Below, piece after piece: positions 1-8,416 of a stretch of DNA of 28,987 nucleotides. The notes beneath the pieces were generated by a model. That model was not told the DNA's origin. It worked only from the letters and a program-made list of their open reading frames with translations, and made no database searches. The position numbers and the translations under genes were made by a program. The DNA comes from SYFY01 sp031385325 (GTDB taxonomy: Bacteria; Pseudomonadota; Gammaproteobacteria; Pseudomonadales; Azotimanducaceae): the NCBI GenBank assembly GCA_031385325.1, contig JANNBJ010000135.1, positions 1 through 28,987 on the forward strand, read 5' to 3'. Each line of letters begins with the position of its first letter. Positions within the stretch are counted from its first letter, which is position 1.

Positions 1-1622
1 ATCTCATAGCCGATGGGCTGGCAACGCTGGGTGTGGAACATGTCTTTGGCATCGTCAGCATCCACAACATGCCGATCTTTGATGCGATCAATCGGCTTGG
101 CAAGACGAAGATCATCGACGTGCGGCATGAGCAGGGCGGCACACATGCAGCGGATGGTTATGCACGGGCGACCGGCAAGCTGGGCGTGATGATCGCGTCC
201 ACCGGTCCCGGTACGACCAATACGGTAACGGGCCTGTATGAAGCCCAGTATGCCTCGTCCCGTGTGCTGGTCATTACCGGTCAGGCCGAAACTGCTTTTT
301 ATGGCAAGGCACTGGGATACGTGCACGAAGCGGAAAATCAGCTGCCGATGCTGCGAACCGTTTGTCGGCGTGTCGAGAGTCCGCGTCACGTTGACAGGCT
401 GGCGGACGCATTCAATCAGGTCGTCGACGATATCTTCACGGGTCGTCCAGCACCGGGTGCACTGGAGATCCCCATCGACGTGCAGTATGCACAAACATCG
501 AAACCGGTATTCCTCACGCCAGGACGTACTCAGTTTCCAGGCAATGCGGCAGCGTTTGACGCGATGGCTGGCAAACTGAAAAAAGCCAGCCGACGTGTGA
601 TCGTCGCTGGTGGTGGCGTGGTAACCGCCGGGGCCGGTGCTGCGCTCAAGGCCCTGGCAGAAAAACTGGATTGCCCGGTGCTGACGAGTGTGGATGGACG
701 GGGCTCGATTCCCGAGGATCATCCGCTGTGTGTTGGCAACTACTACAACAGCGCCGGCATGTATCAGGCCATTGGGGACGCGGATGTCACGCTCGCCATC
801 GGCACGCGGTTTGCGGTCGGGGTCGATGGTCAATTCGCCAAACAGACGCCGCCCGGAGATCTGCTGCAGATCGACATCGATCCGGCCATGATCGGGAGAA
901 CCCATCGTGCCCATGTTGGCGTGCAGGCCGATGCGAAACTTGCCATCGAAGCGCTGTTGTCCCGTCTGGATGATGTGTCGGGCAACGATGCGCAATTCAA
1001 TGAGAAGATCTGGACCTCCCGTGAAGGTGTGCGCGGTGCCATGCGCAAGCGACTGGGCGAGGATTGGCCACACGTGATGGACAAGCTCCGCGCGGCACTG
1101 CCGCGTGACGGCGTGTTCGTGCGCGATCAGACGATCTCGGCCTATAACTGGGGTAACCAGCAGTTCCCGATTTATGAACCACGCTCGACCATGAATCCGA
1201 CCTCGGGTGCCATCGGTCCCGGACTGCCGCTGGCCATCGGCGCGGCCATAGGTAGTGGCAAGCGCACCGTGGTCATCCATGGTGATGGTGGATTCATGTT
1301 TCACGCAACAGAAATGGCGACCGCTGCCCAGTATCAGGTGCCGCTACTGATCTGCGTATTTAACGACCAGGGGTATGGGGTGCTGCGCTGGTTGCAGGAC
1401 ACCCGGTTTGGTCGCATCAATGAAACCGACATCGGCAAGATGGATTTCACCACCATGGCGAGGAGCATGGGGGTACCCGGTGAACGGGTTAAGAGTGTTG
1501 AAGAATTCAGTCAGGCGGTCGACCGAGGCATGCAGGTGAAAGGGCCTTATCTGATCGACGTCGATATGGAGCACTTCAAGCCGATGGAAATTTCCATCAT
1601 GCCGAAGAAGCGCGCGTCCTGA
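1..1622 (+). CDS. Thiamine-diphosphate-dependent enzyme, acetolactate synthase-like (5' end outside window)
   Basis: The frame is open from position 3 with no upstream stop, so the gene begins before the window; GTG at 33 is an internal valine (context L-G-V-E-H-V-F-G), not a start. The three-domain layout of the acetolactate synthase/benzoylformate decarboxylase superfamily is visible. Counting from position 33, the N-terminal PYR domain holds the cofactor-activating glutamate in RHEQGG (E33) and the STGPGTTN motif (about 56-63). A central Rossmann-like domain follows (about 175-310). The C-terminal PP domain carries the Mg/ThDP motif GDGG (417-420) ending at the N of FNDQGYG (N444). Length is typical of the family. 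It probably decarboxylates or condenses a 2-oxo acid or similar substrate, but I cannot tell which member it is. It is followed within 16 bases by the next + strand gene, so it probably heads or sits in an operon running into pabB-pabC. Confidence 0.9.
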   Translation, partial: LIADGLATLGVEHVFGIVSIHNMPIFDAINRLGKTKIIDVRHEQGGTHAADGYARATGKLGVMIASTGPGTTNTVTGLYEAQYASSRVLVITGQAETAFYGKALGYVHEAENQLPMLRTVCRRVESPRHVDRLADAFNQVVDDIFTGRPAPGALEIPIDVQYAQTSKPVFLTPGRTQFPGNAAAFDAMAGKLKKASRRVIVAGGGVVTAGAGAALKALAEKLDCPVLTSVDGRGSIPEDHPLCVGNYYNSAGMYQAIGDADVTLAIGTRFAVGVDGQFAKQTPPGDLLQIDIDPAMIGRTHRAHVGVQADAKLAIEALLSRLDDVSGNDAQFNEKIWTSREGVRGAMRKRLGEDWPHVMDKLRAALPRDGVFVRDQTISAYNWGNQQFPIYEPRSTMNPTSGAIGPGLPLAIGAAIGSGKRTVVIHGDGGFMFHATEMATAAQYQVPLLICVFNDQGYGVLRWLQDTRFGRINETDIGKMDFTTMARSMGVPGERVKSVEEFSQAVDRGMQVKGPYLIDVDMEHFKPMEISIMPKKRAS

Positions 1623-1637
1623 CCCGCGATCCCACGC

Positions 1638-1955
1638 ATGTCCATTCGACTCGAAAAACCCTGGCGACCCCAATCGGAAGTACTGCAGCTATCCGGCCAG
1701 CTGGGAGTATTCCAGTTGGCTGATGCCGACGGTCTGGTGGTGTACATCGGGGTTGCCGATGCACGCTCGCTGTTCGGCCTGCGCAGTGCTGTGCAGGATG
1801 CATTCGGGCGACTGCCGATGGCGGTGCAGTTTCGGGTTGAATCGACGTCGGCTTACCACACCCGTTATCGTGAACTGCTCATGATCCATGTTGCAGATCA
1901 TGGGGCCTTGCCTCCTGCCAATCCGAAAATCGCGCTCGGTCGGCTGCATCCCTGA
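1638..1955 (+). CDS. Small protein with GIY-YIG-like signature
   Basis: 105 residues, ATG at 1638, no strong Shine-Dalgarno. Residues about 23-45 (G-V-F-Q-L-A-D, then L-V-V-Y-I-G-V-A-D-A) resemble the GVYxL...VYIGKA pattern at the start of GIY-YIG nuclease folds, followed by S-L-F-G-L-R-S-A-V. The usual catalytic Arg/Glu arrangement downstream is not evident, so nuclease activity should not be assumed. The gene lies 15 bases after the ThDP enzyme and 5 bases before pabB-pabC, so it is almost certainly co-transcribed. The coding call rests on tight spacing and sensible composition. The family assignment is inference from a short motif. Confidence 0.65.
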   Translation: MSIRLEKPWRPQSEVLQLSGQLGVFQLADADGLVVYIGVADARSLFGLRSAVQDAFGRLPMAVQFRVESTSAYHTRYRELLMIHVADHGALPPANPKIALGRLHP

Positions 1956-1960
1956 ACATC

Positions 1961-3697
1961 ATGCCGGTTCGGGTTCTACTCCGTCATGACAATGAGTGGC
2001 GACTGTTTGAATCTCCGCAGAGAGTCATTCAGGCAACCACCACGGGTGAAGTCGTGGCGGCCATGCGTGATGTGGAAGCGGCGGTTGCCGAGGGTCTGCA
2101 TGCGGCGGGGTTTGTGTCGTACGAGGCAGCCAGCGCCTTTGATCCTGCTTTGCAGACGCGGCCCGCAGGGGGGCTGCCCCTGGTATGGTTTGGTCTGTTC
2201 GAGGAGTTCGAAGTTGTGGACGCGCCTCAGCGCGCAGAAAGATCCGACCCAGACGAGTGGTTGTTGGCAACCAATCTCGAAGACTATCGGCAGCGACTTG
2301 CGACGATACGTAATGCACTGGCCGATGGGCGCAGTTATCAGGTCAATCACACCGAACGTCTGCACACAGACCACCTGGATACACATTCCCTGTTCGCGCA
2401 GGTTGCAGCAGACGCGCCTTATGCGGCATTGATCCAGACCAGCGCCTGGACGATCGTGTCGGCGTCTCCGGAGCTGTTCTTCGATCTTTGCGAAAACACG
2501 ATTGTCTGCAAGCCCATGAAGGGCACGGCGGCGCGGGCGCTCGCCAGCGCTTCTGATCGTGACCGTGCACGATGGTTATCGACATCGATCAAGAATCGCG
2601 CCGAAAACGTGATGATCACCGACATGGTACGCAACGACCTCGGTCGGATAGCAAGGGTGGGTAGCGTGCGAGTTTCCGATCTCTTCGCGGTGCAGAAGCT
2701 GCGTACCGTATGGCAGATGACCAGCACGGTGTCGGCAGTCACGGATGCCTCGATTGCCGGGATCTTTCAAGCGCTGTTTCCCGGTGCTTCCATAACCGGC
2801 GCTCCAAAGGCATCGAGCATGTCGATCATCCGCGAACTGGAATCAACCCCGCGCGAAATCTACACAGGTGCCATCGGTTATCTTGGACCTGCTCGTCAGG
2901 CGCGATTCAGCATCGCCATTCGAACGGCCTGGACGAATCGTGGGTCAGGTCGCGCGACGTATGGTGCTGGCGGTGGCATCGTGTGGGATTCGGATCCGGA
3001 AGAAGAATTCGCGGAATTGCTGGCCAAAACGAATGTCATCAGGGCCGTGGCTGAGCCAGAGTTCCGATTGTTCGAAACGTTGTTATGGACCCCCACCGGC
3101 GGCTGGTTCCTGCTCCGGCAGCATCTGGATCGTCTGACCGCAAGTGCGGAGTATTTCTCCTTTCAGGTAAATCTGCCGGACATTCAGCGCCAGCTTGACA
3201 AGTCGGTAGACGGGGCAGTGTCAGCGCTGCGTGTTCGACTGACGCTGGGCCGGACTGGTGATGTTGAGACTTCGAGTCAGTCCTTGGTTCCGCCACCGTC
3301 AACGGTTGCCGAAATACTCCTGGTACCAGGCTGGGTCGACAGAACCGATGTGCTGATGTATCACAAGACGACACACCGGGTTCGCTACGAGGCTGCCGGA
3401 GCGGGCAGAGAGGTAATGCTGGCTGATGCAATCGGAAGAATTACGGAGAGCACGATTGCCAACATCGTCTATCGCCTCAGAGGCGAACGCTATACACCGC
3501 CGGTCGAAGATGGCTTGTTGCCTGGAACCTTTCGCGAATGGATGCTGGAACTCGGCATCGTGCAGGAACGATCGCTGCATCGCGATGAGTTACCGGGTAT
3601 CGATGAGCTATTGCTGGTGAACGCGCTGCGTGGGGTGCGAAAAGTTGAACGGGTTCTCACCCCGGAAGGCAAAGTACTTTTCGAACGAGGAGGCTGA
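1961..3697 (+). CDS. pabB-pabC: Fused aminodeoxychorismate synthase component I / 4-amino-4-deoxychorismate lyase
   Basis: 578 residues forming two enzymes of p-aminobenzoate (folate) synthesis. Residues about 1-360 are the chorismate-binding PabB domain. KPMKGTAAR (184-192) has the lysine (K187) typical of aminodeoxychorismate synthase where anthranilate synthase has alanine. SITGAPK (277-283) and GAGGGIVWDSDPEEEF (335-350) are the other core motifs. Residues about 365-578 are a class IV PLP aminotransferase-fold lyase: F-E-T-L-L near 370, the probable PLP lysine in YHKTTHR (K469), and a substrate loop around ITESTIANIVYR. PabB makes 4-amino-4-deoxychorismate with PabA ammonia; PabC releases pyruvate to give PABA. 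Such PabB-PabC fusions are known in several bacteria. The ATG at 1961 lies 5 bases after the preceding stop. No pabA is in the window. Confidence 0.92.
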   Translation: MPVRVLLRHDNEWRLFESPQRVIQATTTGEVVAAMRDVEAAVAEGLHAAGFVSYEAASAFDPALQTRPAGGLPLVWFGLFEEFEVVDAPQRAERSDPDEWLLATNLEDYRQRLATIRNALADGRSYQVNHTERLHTDHLDTHSLFAQVAADAPYAALIQTSAWTIVSASPELFFDLCENTIVCKPMKGTAARALASASDRDRARWLSTSIKNRAENVMITDMVRNDLGRIARVGSVRVSDLFAVQKLRTVWQMTSTVSAVTDASIAGIFQALFPGASITGAPKASSMSIIRELESTPREIYTGAIGYLGPARQARFSIAIRTAWTNRGSGRATYGAGGGIVWDSDPEEEFAELLAKTNVIRAVAEPEFRLFETLLWTPTGGWFLLRQHLDRLTASAEYFSFQVNLPDIQRQLDKSVDGAVSALRVRLTLGRTGDVETSSQSLVPPPSTVAEILLVPGWVDRTDVLMYHKTTHRVRYEAAGAGREVMLADAIGRITESTIANIVYRLRGERYTPPVEDGLLPGTFREWMLELGIVQERSLHRDELPGIDELLLVNALRGVRKVERVLTPEGKVLFERGG

Positions 3698-3730
3698 GTC
3701 AAACACTTGCAGACGGTCCACCGATCGGGA

Positions 3731-3771
3731 ATTGCGCCGGAGCACGCAGATTGCGCCGGAGCACGCAGATT
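3731..3771. repeat. 19-bp tandem duplication
   Basis: The unit attgcgccggagcacgcag occurs at 3731-3749 and again exactly at 3750-3768, followed by att. The two perfect copies lie in the 145-base gap between pabB-pabC and the cytidylyltransferase gene, just upstream of a TATAAT box. This could be a recent slippage duplication or a duplicated regulatory site; the sequence does not decide. Confidence 0.9.
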
Positions 3772-3795
3772 GGCAGATAGCGGCCCGGCTATAAT
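3770..3795 (+). promoter_or_regulatory. Probable sigma70 promoter for the cytidylyltransferase gene
   Basis: A perfect -10 box TATAAT lies at 3790-3795, 47 bases before the ATG. The best upstream match, TTGGCA at 3770-3775, is only 14 bases away, shorter than the usual 16-18, so the -35 assignment is weak. The location fits a separate transcription start after the pab operon. A good ribosome site (AAGGA, 3831-3835) precedes the ATG by 7 bases. Confidence 0.5.
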
Positions 3796-3842
3796 CGCCA
3801 GGTCCAGAAGGACGATTCAGACAGCAGGGAAAGGACAACGAT

Positions 3843-4613
3843 ATGAAAGTGATGATACTTGCCGGTGGCTTTGGCTCGCGAATCAGCGAAGAAAGCACCA
3901 TTCGGCCCAAGCCCATGGTCGAGATTGGCGGCATGCCCATCCTGTGGCACATCATGAAAATCTACTCTCAGCATGGTCTCAACGACTTCATCATCTGTTG
4001 TGGGTACAAGAGCGACTACATCAAAGAGTGGTTCAATAGTTATCGATATCGACACGCGGATGTGACCTTTGATTTCCGCCAGGGAGCCACTGAAGTTCAT
4101 ACCAACGGCATCGAACCCTGGCGAGTGACGCTGGTTGAAACCGGCTCCGGCAGTGGCACCGGTGGCCGCGTCAGGATTGCCGCGAAATATCTCGACGATC
4201 AGCCTTTCTGCCTGACCTATGGAGACGGCGTTGGCAATATCGACATCACTGCGACCGTTGCGTTTCACAAGTCGCATGGCAAGCTCGTATCCATGACTGC
4301 GGTCAAACCGGAAGCGCGATATGGCGTGCTGCGTTTTGAAGATGGCGAACACAAGGTCAACAGCTTCAAGGAAAAACCAAAGGACGCGGCCTACATCAAT
4401 GGCGGCTACTTCGTGATTGATCGCCGAGCCGTTGACTACATCAAGGACGACGCGGTCATGTGGGAAGCAGCACCGATGGAAGAGATTGCCCTGAATGGTC
4501 AGATGATGGCGCGCAAGCATGATGGCTTCTGGATGGCCATGGATACACTGCGCGACAAGATCGTTCTCGACAAGATGTGGACCGATGGCAATGCGCCATG
4601 GAAAGTCTGGTAG
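3843..4613 (+). CDS. rfbF: Glucose-1-phosphate cytidylyltransferase
   Basis: 256 residues, the usual length of RfbF. The nucleotidyltransferase signature LAGGFGSR (5-12) with IRPKPMVEIGG just after is clear, and LTYGDGVGNID near residue 125 gives the metal-binding aspartate. The enzyme makes CDP-glucose from CTP and glucose-1-phosphate, normally the entry to CDP-6-deoxyhexose sugars (O-antigen, dideoxysugars). AAGGA with 7-base spacing supports ATG 3843. Oddly, no CDP-glucose 4,6-dehydratase (rfbG) or other sugar gene lies nearby; the only partner is the DUF4910 protein 28 bases downstream. The role in surface polysaccharide is therefore inference from the family. Confidence 0.92.
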   Translation: MKVMILAGGFGSRISEESTIRPKPMVEIGGMPILWHIMKIYSQHGLNDFIICCGYKSDYIKEWFNSYRYRHADVTFDFRQGATEVHTNGIEPWRVTLVETGSGSGTGGRVRIAAKYLDDQPFCLTYGDGVGNIDITATVAFHKSHGKLVSMTAVKPEARYGVLRFEDGEHKVNSFKEKPKDAAYINGGYFVIDRRAVDYIKDDAVMWEAAPMEEIALNGQMMARKHDGFWMAMDTLRDKIVLDKMWTDGNAPWKVW

Positions 4614-4641
4614 CGTTCCACAGCAACAACAGGATTCAAGC

Positions 4642-5931
4642 GTGCAAACACCTCTTGGAACCGGCGCCGCGATGTACGCGTTGTGCGAGCGCTTGTTTCC
4701 GATCTGTCGCAGTATTACCGGTGCCGGTGTTCGCGACACGCTGACTATCCTCCAGGACTACCTTGACCTGACCATTCATGAAGTCCCCACTGGCACCCCT
4801 GCGTTCGACTGGCAGGTGCCTCGCGAATGGAACATCCGCAGTGCGTGGATTGCCGATTCCAGCGGCCGACGACTCGTCGACTTTGCCAACAGCAACCTGC
4901 ACGTGATGAGTTATTCAACGCCGGTCGATCAGGTGGTTGACCTGCAGGAGCTGCAGACGCATCTGCATTCGCTGCCCGATTTCCCTGATCGCATTCCGTA
5001 CCGAACCAGCTATTACGACGAACGCTGGGGATTTTGTCTGACCCATCGCCAGCGCGAAACGCTGGTTGACGGTCAATATCGAGTCCATATCGATTCAACC
5101 CTCGCCGATGGATCACTGACGTACGGTGAGTTCTTCATCCCCGGCGCGTCCGATGAAGAACTGCTGGTATCGACGCATGTGTGTCATCCCTCGCTGGCCA
5201 ATGACAATCTGTCCGGCATCGCGGTTGCGATCGCCCTGGCGCAGTCCATCGCCGCGCTGCCACGCAAGCCACGCTACGGCGTTCGTTTCATCTTCATTCC
5301 GGGCACCATCGGGGCCATCACCTGGCTTGCAGTGAATACCGCACGCATCGCGGCGATTGCAGGCGGTGTGGTCTTGAGTGGGGTCGGTGATTCCGGCAGC
5401 CTCACTTTAAAACTGAGCAAACGCGGTGATGGCCTGCTGGACCGGGCATTTGCGCGAGTGGTGGGTCAGCAACAAGGCAGTGTGCGGCCTTATTTGCCCT
5501 ATGGTTACGATGAGCGCCAGTTTTGTTCCCCAGGCATCGACATCGCCATGGGTTGCCTCATGCGGACGCCGTATGGTGAGTACGATGCGTACCACACCTC
5601 TGCAGATAATCTTGATCTGATCAATCCGGATGCCTTGGCTGACACTCTGGAAGCCTGTCGGTGTGCCTTCAACAGCGTACTGACGTCCCCGCGTTACCTC
5701 AGTACCAGCCCGGAGTGCGAGCCGCAGCTTGGACGGCGTGGTCTGTACGACGCCATCGGTGGCAACAACGAAAGCAAGTCGCTGCAGCTGGCGCTGCTGT
5801 GGATGCTGGCTTATGCAGACGGCAGATTCACACTCGATGATCTGGAGACGTTGTCGGGCATGCCCAGAGCGACCCTGGACAAGGCTGCCCGACTACTGCT
5901 GGATGCTGAACTTCTGAATCGCATCGACTGA
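4642..5931 (+). CDS. DUF4910/DUF2172-type M28-like aminopeptidase-fold protein
   Basis: 429 residues from GTG 4642, chosen because AGGA (4631-4634) sits 7 bases upstream; an upstream in-frame extension would run inside rfbF. The sequence matches the DUF4910 (M28 peptidase-like) family. STHVCHPSLANDN (177-189) gives candidate zinc ligands H179/H182 and D188; PGTIGAITWL is near 220-229; YGYDERQF (287-294) and EYDAYHTSADNLD (313-325) supply further ligands including H318. The C-terminal 60 residues look like a small winged-helix-type domain (ESKSLQLALLWMLAYADG...), as seen in this family. Family members often lie in polysaccharide or sugar-nucleotide loci, consistent with the rfbF neighbour 28 bases upstream. 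The substrate is unknown; peptidase activity is inference from the fold. Confidence 0.85.
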   Translation: MQTPLGTGAAMYALCERLFPICRSITGAGVRDTLTILQDYLDLTIHEVPTGTPAFDWQVPREWNIRSAWIADSSGRRLVDFANSNLHVMSYSTPVDQVVDLQELQTHLHSLPDFPDRIPYRTSYYDERWGFCLTHRQRETLVDGQYRVHIDSTLADGSLTYGEFFIPGASDEELLVSTHVCHPSLANDNLSGIAVAIALAQSIAALPRKPRYGVRFIFIPGTIGAITWLAVNTARIAAIAGGVVLSGVGDSGSLTLKLSKRGDGLLDRAFARVVGQQQGSVRPYLPYGYDERQFCSPGIDIAMGCLMRTPYGEYDAYHTSADNLDLINPDALADTLEACRCAFNSVLTSPRYLSTSPECEPQLGRRGLYDAIGGNNESKSLQLALLWMLAYADGRFTLDDLETLSGMPRATLDKAARLLLDAELLNRID

Positions 5932-5948
5932 CTTTCGAAGTCCAGTGA

Positions 5949-5973
5949 GTCTTCGTTCGGGGTAGACGAAGAC
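5949..5973 (+). terminator. Hairpin after the DUF4910 gene, possible terminator
   Basis: A perfect 8-bp inverted repeat, GTCTTCGT / ACGAAGAC, with a 9-base loop lies 17 bases after the stop codon at 5931. There is no T-tract, so it is not a textbook intrinsic terminator. The rest of the 261-base gap to 6193 contains no gene that I can support. Confidence 0.4.
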
Positions 5974-6192
5974 GCAACTCGAATCTGCCGAACGTAAAGT
6001 ACTTGCTTCGGGGCAATGGCCGCTTGCAACTGGAGTCGATGGCCGATTACAGTCTCTGCTACCTTTTGTAACAAGCCACCGTCTTGAACCCCACACTTAA
6101 CCAACCCAGTGTCCGCCTTGGGAATCCAAGCCGGACCGCGGTCAGGTCGACGTCGGTTCGCTCTGATTCCCCCACAGCGTGTGATCATCGTC

Positions 6193-7359
6193 GTGGATCT
6201 CTCACTCAGTTCTGAGCAACAACAGCTGGTTGATCTGGTGCGCAAGTTTGTGCACGAGGAGATCCTTCCCCTTGAGCTGAATCTGGATCCGGATGCCGAC
6301 GAACTGGAACCGGCGGACAAGGCCCGCCTCATCGAGCGCACCAAGGCGATGGGTCTGTATGGCCTCGATATCCCGGTGGCATACGGTGGGCCGGATATCG
6401 ACCTGTTAACGCGGACATTGCTCGCCATCGAAATGAGTCAGCACCGGGCCGGCCTCTATGCACCCTGTTACGGCGTATTCGGTGGAGCGGGCCTGGCCCA
6501 GTTGTTCGAAGCGAGTGAGCAGCAGAAGGAAAAGTACCTGCACCCGGTGTTACGGGGTGAGAAGCGTGGTTTTTTCGGGTTGACGGAACCCTCGGGTGGC
6601 AGCGACCCGGCGCGAGCCATTCGTACTCGTGCAGTTCGAGATGGCGATCACTGGGTCATCAATGGCAGCAAGATCTTCATCAGTGGTGCCGACAAGGCTC
6701 AGTTTGGCCTCGTGTTTGCGAGAACCGAGCCGGAGAGTGGTCGCAATGGCGTGACGTGTTTCATCGTCGATACGGACACCCCGGGCTTTCGGGTACGACG
6801 TGTCGTGCACACGTTGCGAAGCGCCCACTATGCAACGGAACTCACGTTTGAAGACATGCGAGTACCGCACGAGAATATTCTTGGCAAGGTCAATGGCGGA
6901 TTTGCCATTGCCAACTCACGACTGACGCGCCAACGGATTCCCTATGCGGCAGGTTGTATCGGCGTTGCCGTCAAGGCGCATGCGATGGCGCTTGAATACG
7001 CGCCGCAACGAGAGACGTTTGGTGCGCCGCTGTCGTCGAGACAGGCCATCCAGTGGATGCTGGTGGACAATGAACTGGATATTCGCCAGGCACGATGGCT
7101 GACCCTTGAGGCTGCAGCGCGTGCTGATCGTGGTGACAGCTTTCGTACCGAAGCAGCCATGGCCAAGCTGGTCGCAACCGAAGCGGCCAGCCGGGTTGTT
7201 GATCGAAGCATGCAAATCTTTGGGGGCTATGGCGTGACCAAGGATTTCCCGTTCGAACGCTGGTATCGCGAAATGCGCATTCGGAGGATTGGCGAAGGGC
7301 CGAGTGAGGTTCAGCGTCACATCATCGCGCGTGATCTGCTGGACTCGCCACTGCGCTGA
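6193..7359 (+). CDS. Acyl-CoA dehydrogenase
   Basis: 388 residues from GTG 6193, which gives the family-like N-terminus (M)DLSLSSEQQQLVDLV; GTG 6181 and 6109 are in-frame alternatives and no strong ribosome site settles it. Both family signatures are present: FFGLTEPSGGSD (127-138, FAD/substrate contacts) and the C-terminal QIFGGYGVTKDF...RRIGEGPSEVQR, where E368 aligns with the catalytic base of medium- and short-chain enzymes. It is a cytoplasmic FAD enzyme making trans-2-enoyl-CoA and passing electrons to ETF. The chain length cannot be read. No partner ETF gene is nearby. It is the first gene of a + strand group with the exchanger 27 bases downstream. Confidence 0.93.
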   Translation: MDLSLSSEQQQLVDLVRKFVHEEILPLELNLDPDADELEPADKARLIERTKAMGLYGLDIPVAYGGPDIDLLTRTLLAIEMSQHRAGLYAPCYGVFGGAGLAQLFEASEQQKEKYLHPVLRGEKRGFFGLTEPSGGSDPARAIRTRAVRDGDHWVINGSKIFISGADKAQFGLVFARTEPESGRNGVTCFIVDTDTPGFRVRRVVHTLRSAHYATELTFEDMRVPHENILGKVNGGFAIANSRLTRQRIPYAAGCIGVAVKAHAMALEYAPQRETFGAPLSSRQAIQWMLVDNELDIRQARWLTLEAAARADRGDSFRTEAAMAKLVATEAASRVVDRSMQIFGGYGVTKDFPFERWYREMRIRRIGEGPSEVQRHIIARDLLDSPLR

Positions 7360-7386
7360 TTCTACAAAAAGACTGGAGTTGTTGAA

Positions 7387-8334
7387 TTGCTGTTGGATCT
7401 GTTGTTGTTGGCGATTGGTCTGACGCTGCTCTATTTTGGCGCTGAGTGGCTGGTCAAGGGAGCCGGACTGCTGGCTCGAAATCTGAGTGTTCCGCCGATC
7501 GTCATCGGCGCGACCGTGGTCGCCATGGGTACCAGCACCCCCGAACTCGTGGTTTCTCTGCATGCCGCAATGATCGGCAAGAATGACATTTCACTCGGCA
7601 ACATCGTTGGCTCAAACATCGCAAACATCGGCCTCATTCTCGGTGTGGCTGTGTTTATTCGCAGTATCACGTGGGCTCAGTCTGTTGCGAAGACCCATGG
7701 CCCTTTCATGGTCGGAGCAACGCTGCTCTGCATGGTCATGATGATCGATGGCAGGCTCGGTCTCGTCGATGGCCTGCTGCTGCTTGCGGGGGTGGTGTCG
7801 TATGTCGTGGTGTGTATTCGCGAAGGGAGAGCGGATCCGGAGCCTGACAGAGAGGTCGTCCAGTTTCTGTCACCGCCTCCAGACAAGGGCGTGGGCTATT
7901 TTGTACTGCTCATTGCCGCAGGTCTCTCCCTGCTGGTGTTAGGCGCCCATCTGCTGGTCGAATCTGCGGTCGAAATTGCCAGGGTCGCCGGGGTCAGCGA
8001 GGCTTTCATCGGGCTGACCATTGTGGCTGTGGGCACCAGTCTGCCTGAGTTGATGACCAGTGTGGTGGCTGCGCTTCGTGGCGAGGGCGACATCGCAATC
8101 GGTAACGTCATCGGCAGCAACACGTTCAACATCCTGTTTATTCTCGGCATCACTGCGGCCATCGAACCGCTGCAGATGGGCGGTGTAAATTGGACGGACA
8201 TGTTTGCAATGTTGCTCGCTGCCGTCTTGCTCATGATTATGGTGTTTGTCATGAAGCGCATGGGTCGTGGCAGTGGCATCGCTCTGATAACCGGCTATGT
8301 TGCCTATGTGGCGTGGTTGCTTGGCAATGCTTGA
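7387..8334 (+). CDS. CaxA/YrbG-type Na+/Ca2+ exchanger
   Basis: 315 residues, a polytopic inner-membrane protein with about 10 hydrophobic segments. The two internally homologous alpha-repeats of the K+-dependent Na+/Ca2+ exchanger family are plain: GATVVAMGTSTPELVVSL with D-I-S-L-G-N-I-V-G-S-N about residues 41-75, and IGLTIVAVGTSLPEL with GNVIGSNTFN about 215-255. The catalytic GTS-PEL and GN-GSN motifs are intact in both. The start is TTG 7387, preceded by CTGGAG about 8 bases away; nearby TTG codons are alternatives. It probably exports Ca2+ or exchanges another cation for Na+; the E. coli homologue YrbG lies in a different context. Confidence 0.93.
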   Translation: MLLDLLLLAIGLTLLYFGAEWLVKGAGLLARNLSVPPIVIGATVVAMGTSTPELVVSLHAAMIGKNDISLGNIVGSNIANIGLILGVAVFIRSITWAQSVAKTHGPFMVGATLLCMVMMIDGRLGLVDGLLLLAGVVSYVVVCIREGRADPEPDREVVQFLSPPPDKGVGYFVLLIAAGLSLLVLGAHLLVESAVEIARVAGVSEAFIGLTIVAVGTSLPELMTSVVAALRGEGDIAIGNVIGSNTFNILFILGITAAIEPLQMGGVNWTDMFAMLLAAVLLMIMVFVMKRMGRGSGIALITGYVAYVAWLLGNA

Positions 8335-8416
8335 AGTTTCTGCCAGGCATACAGCGCTGATTCTGATGTTGTGGCATTCTTCGAGCAGCCAGTGAATTAA
8401 AGGTCGGCCAATACAA

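Noticed and set aside
3789..4739. Long open frame on the - strand over rfbF
   Set aside because: It is antisense to a clear cytidylyltransferase and has no recognisable motif; a shadow of biased codon use.
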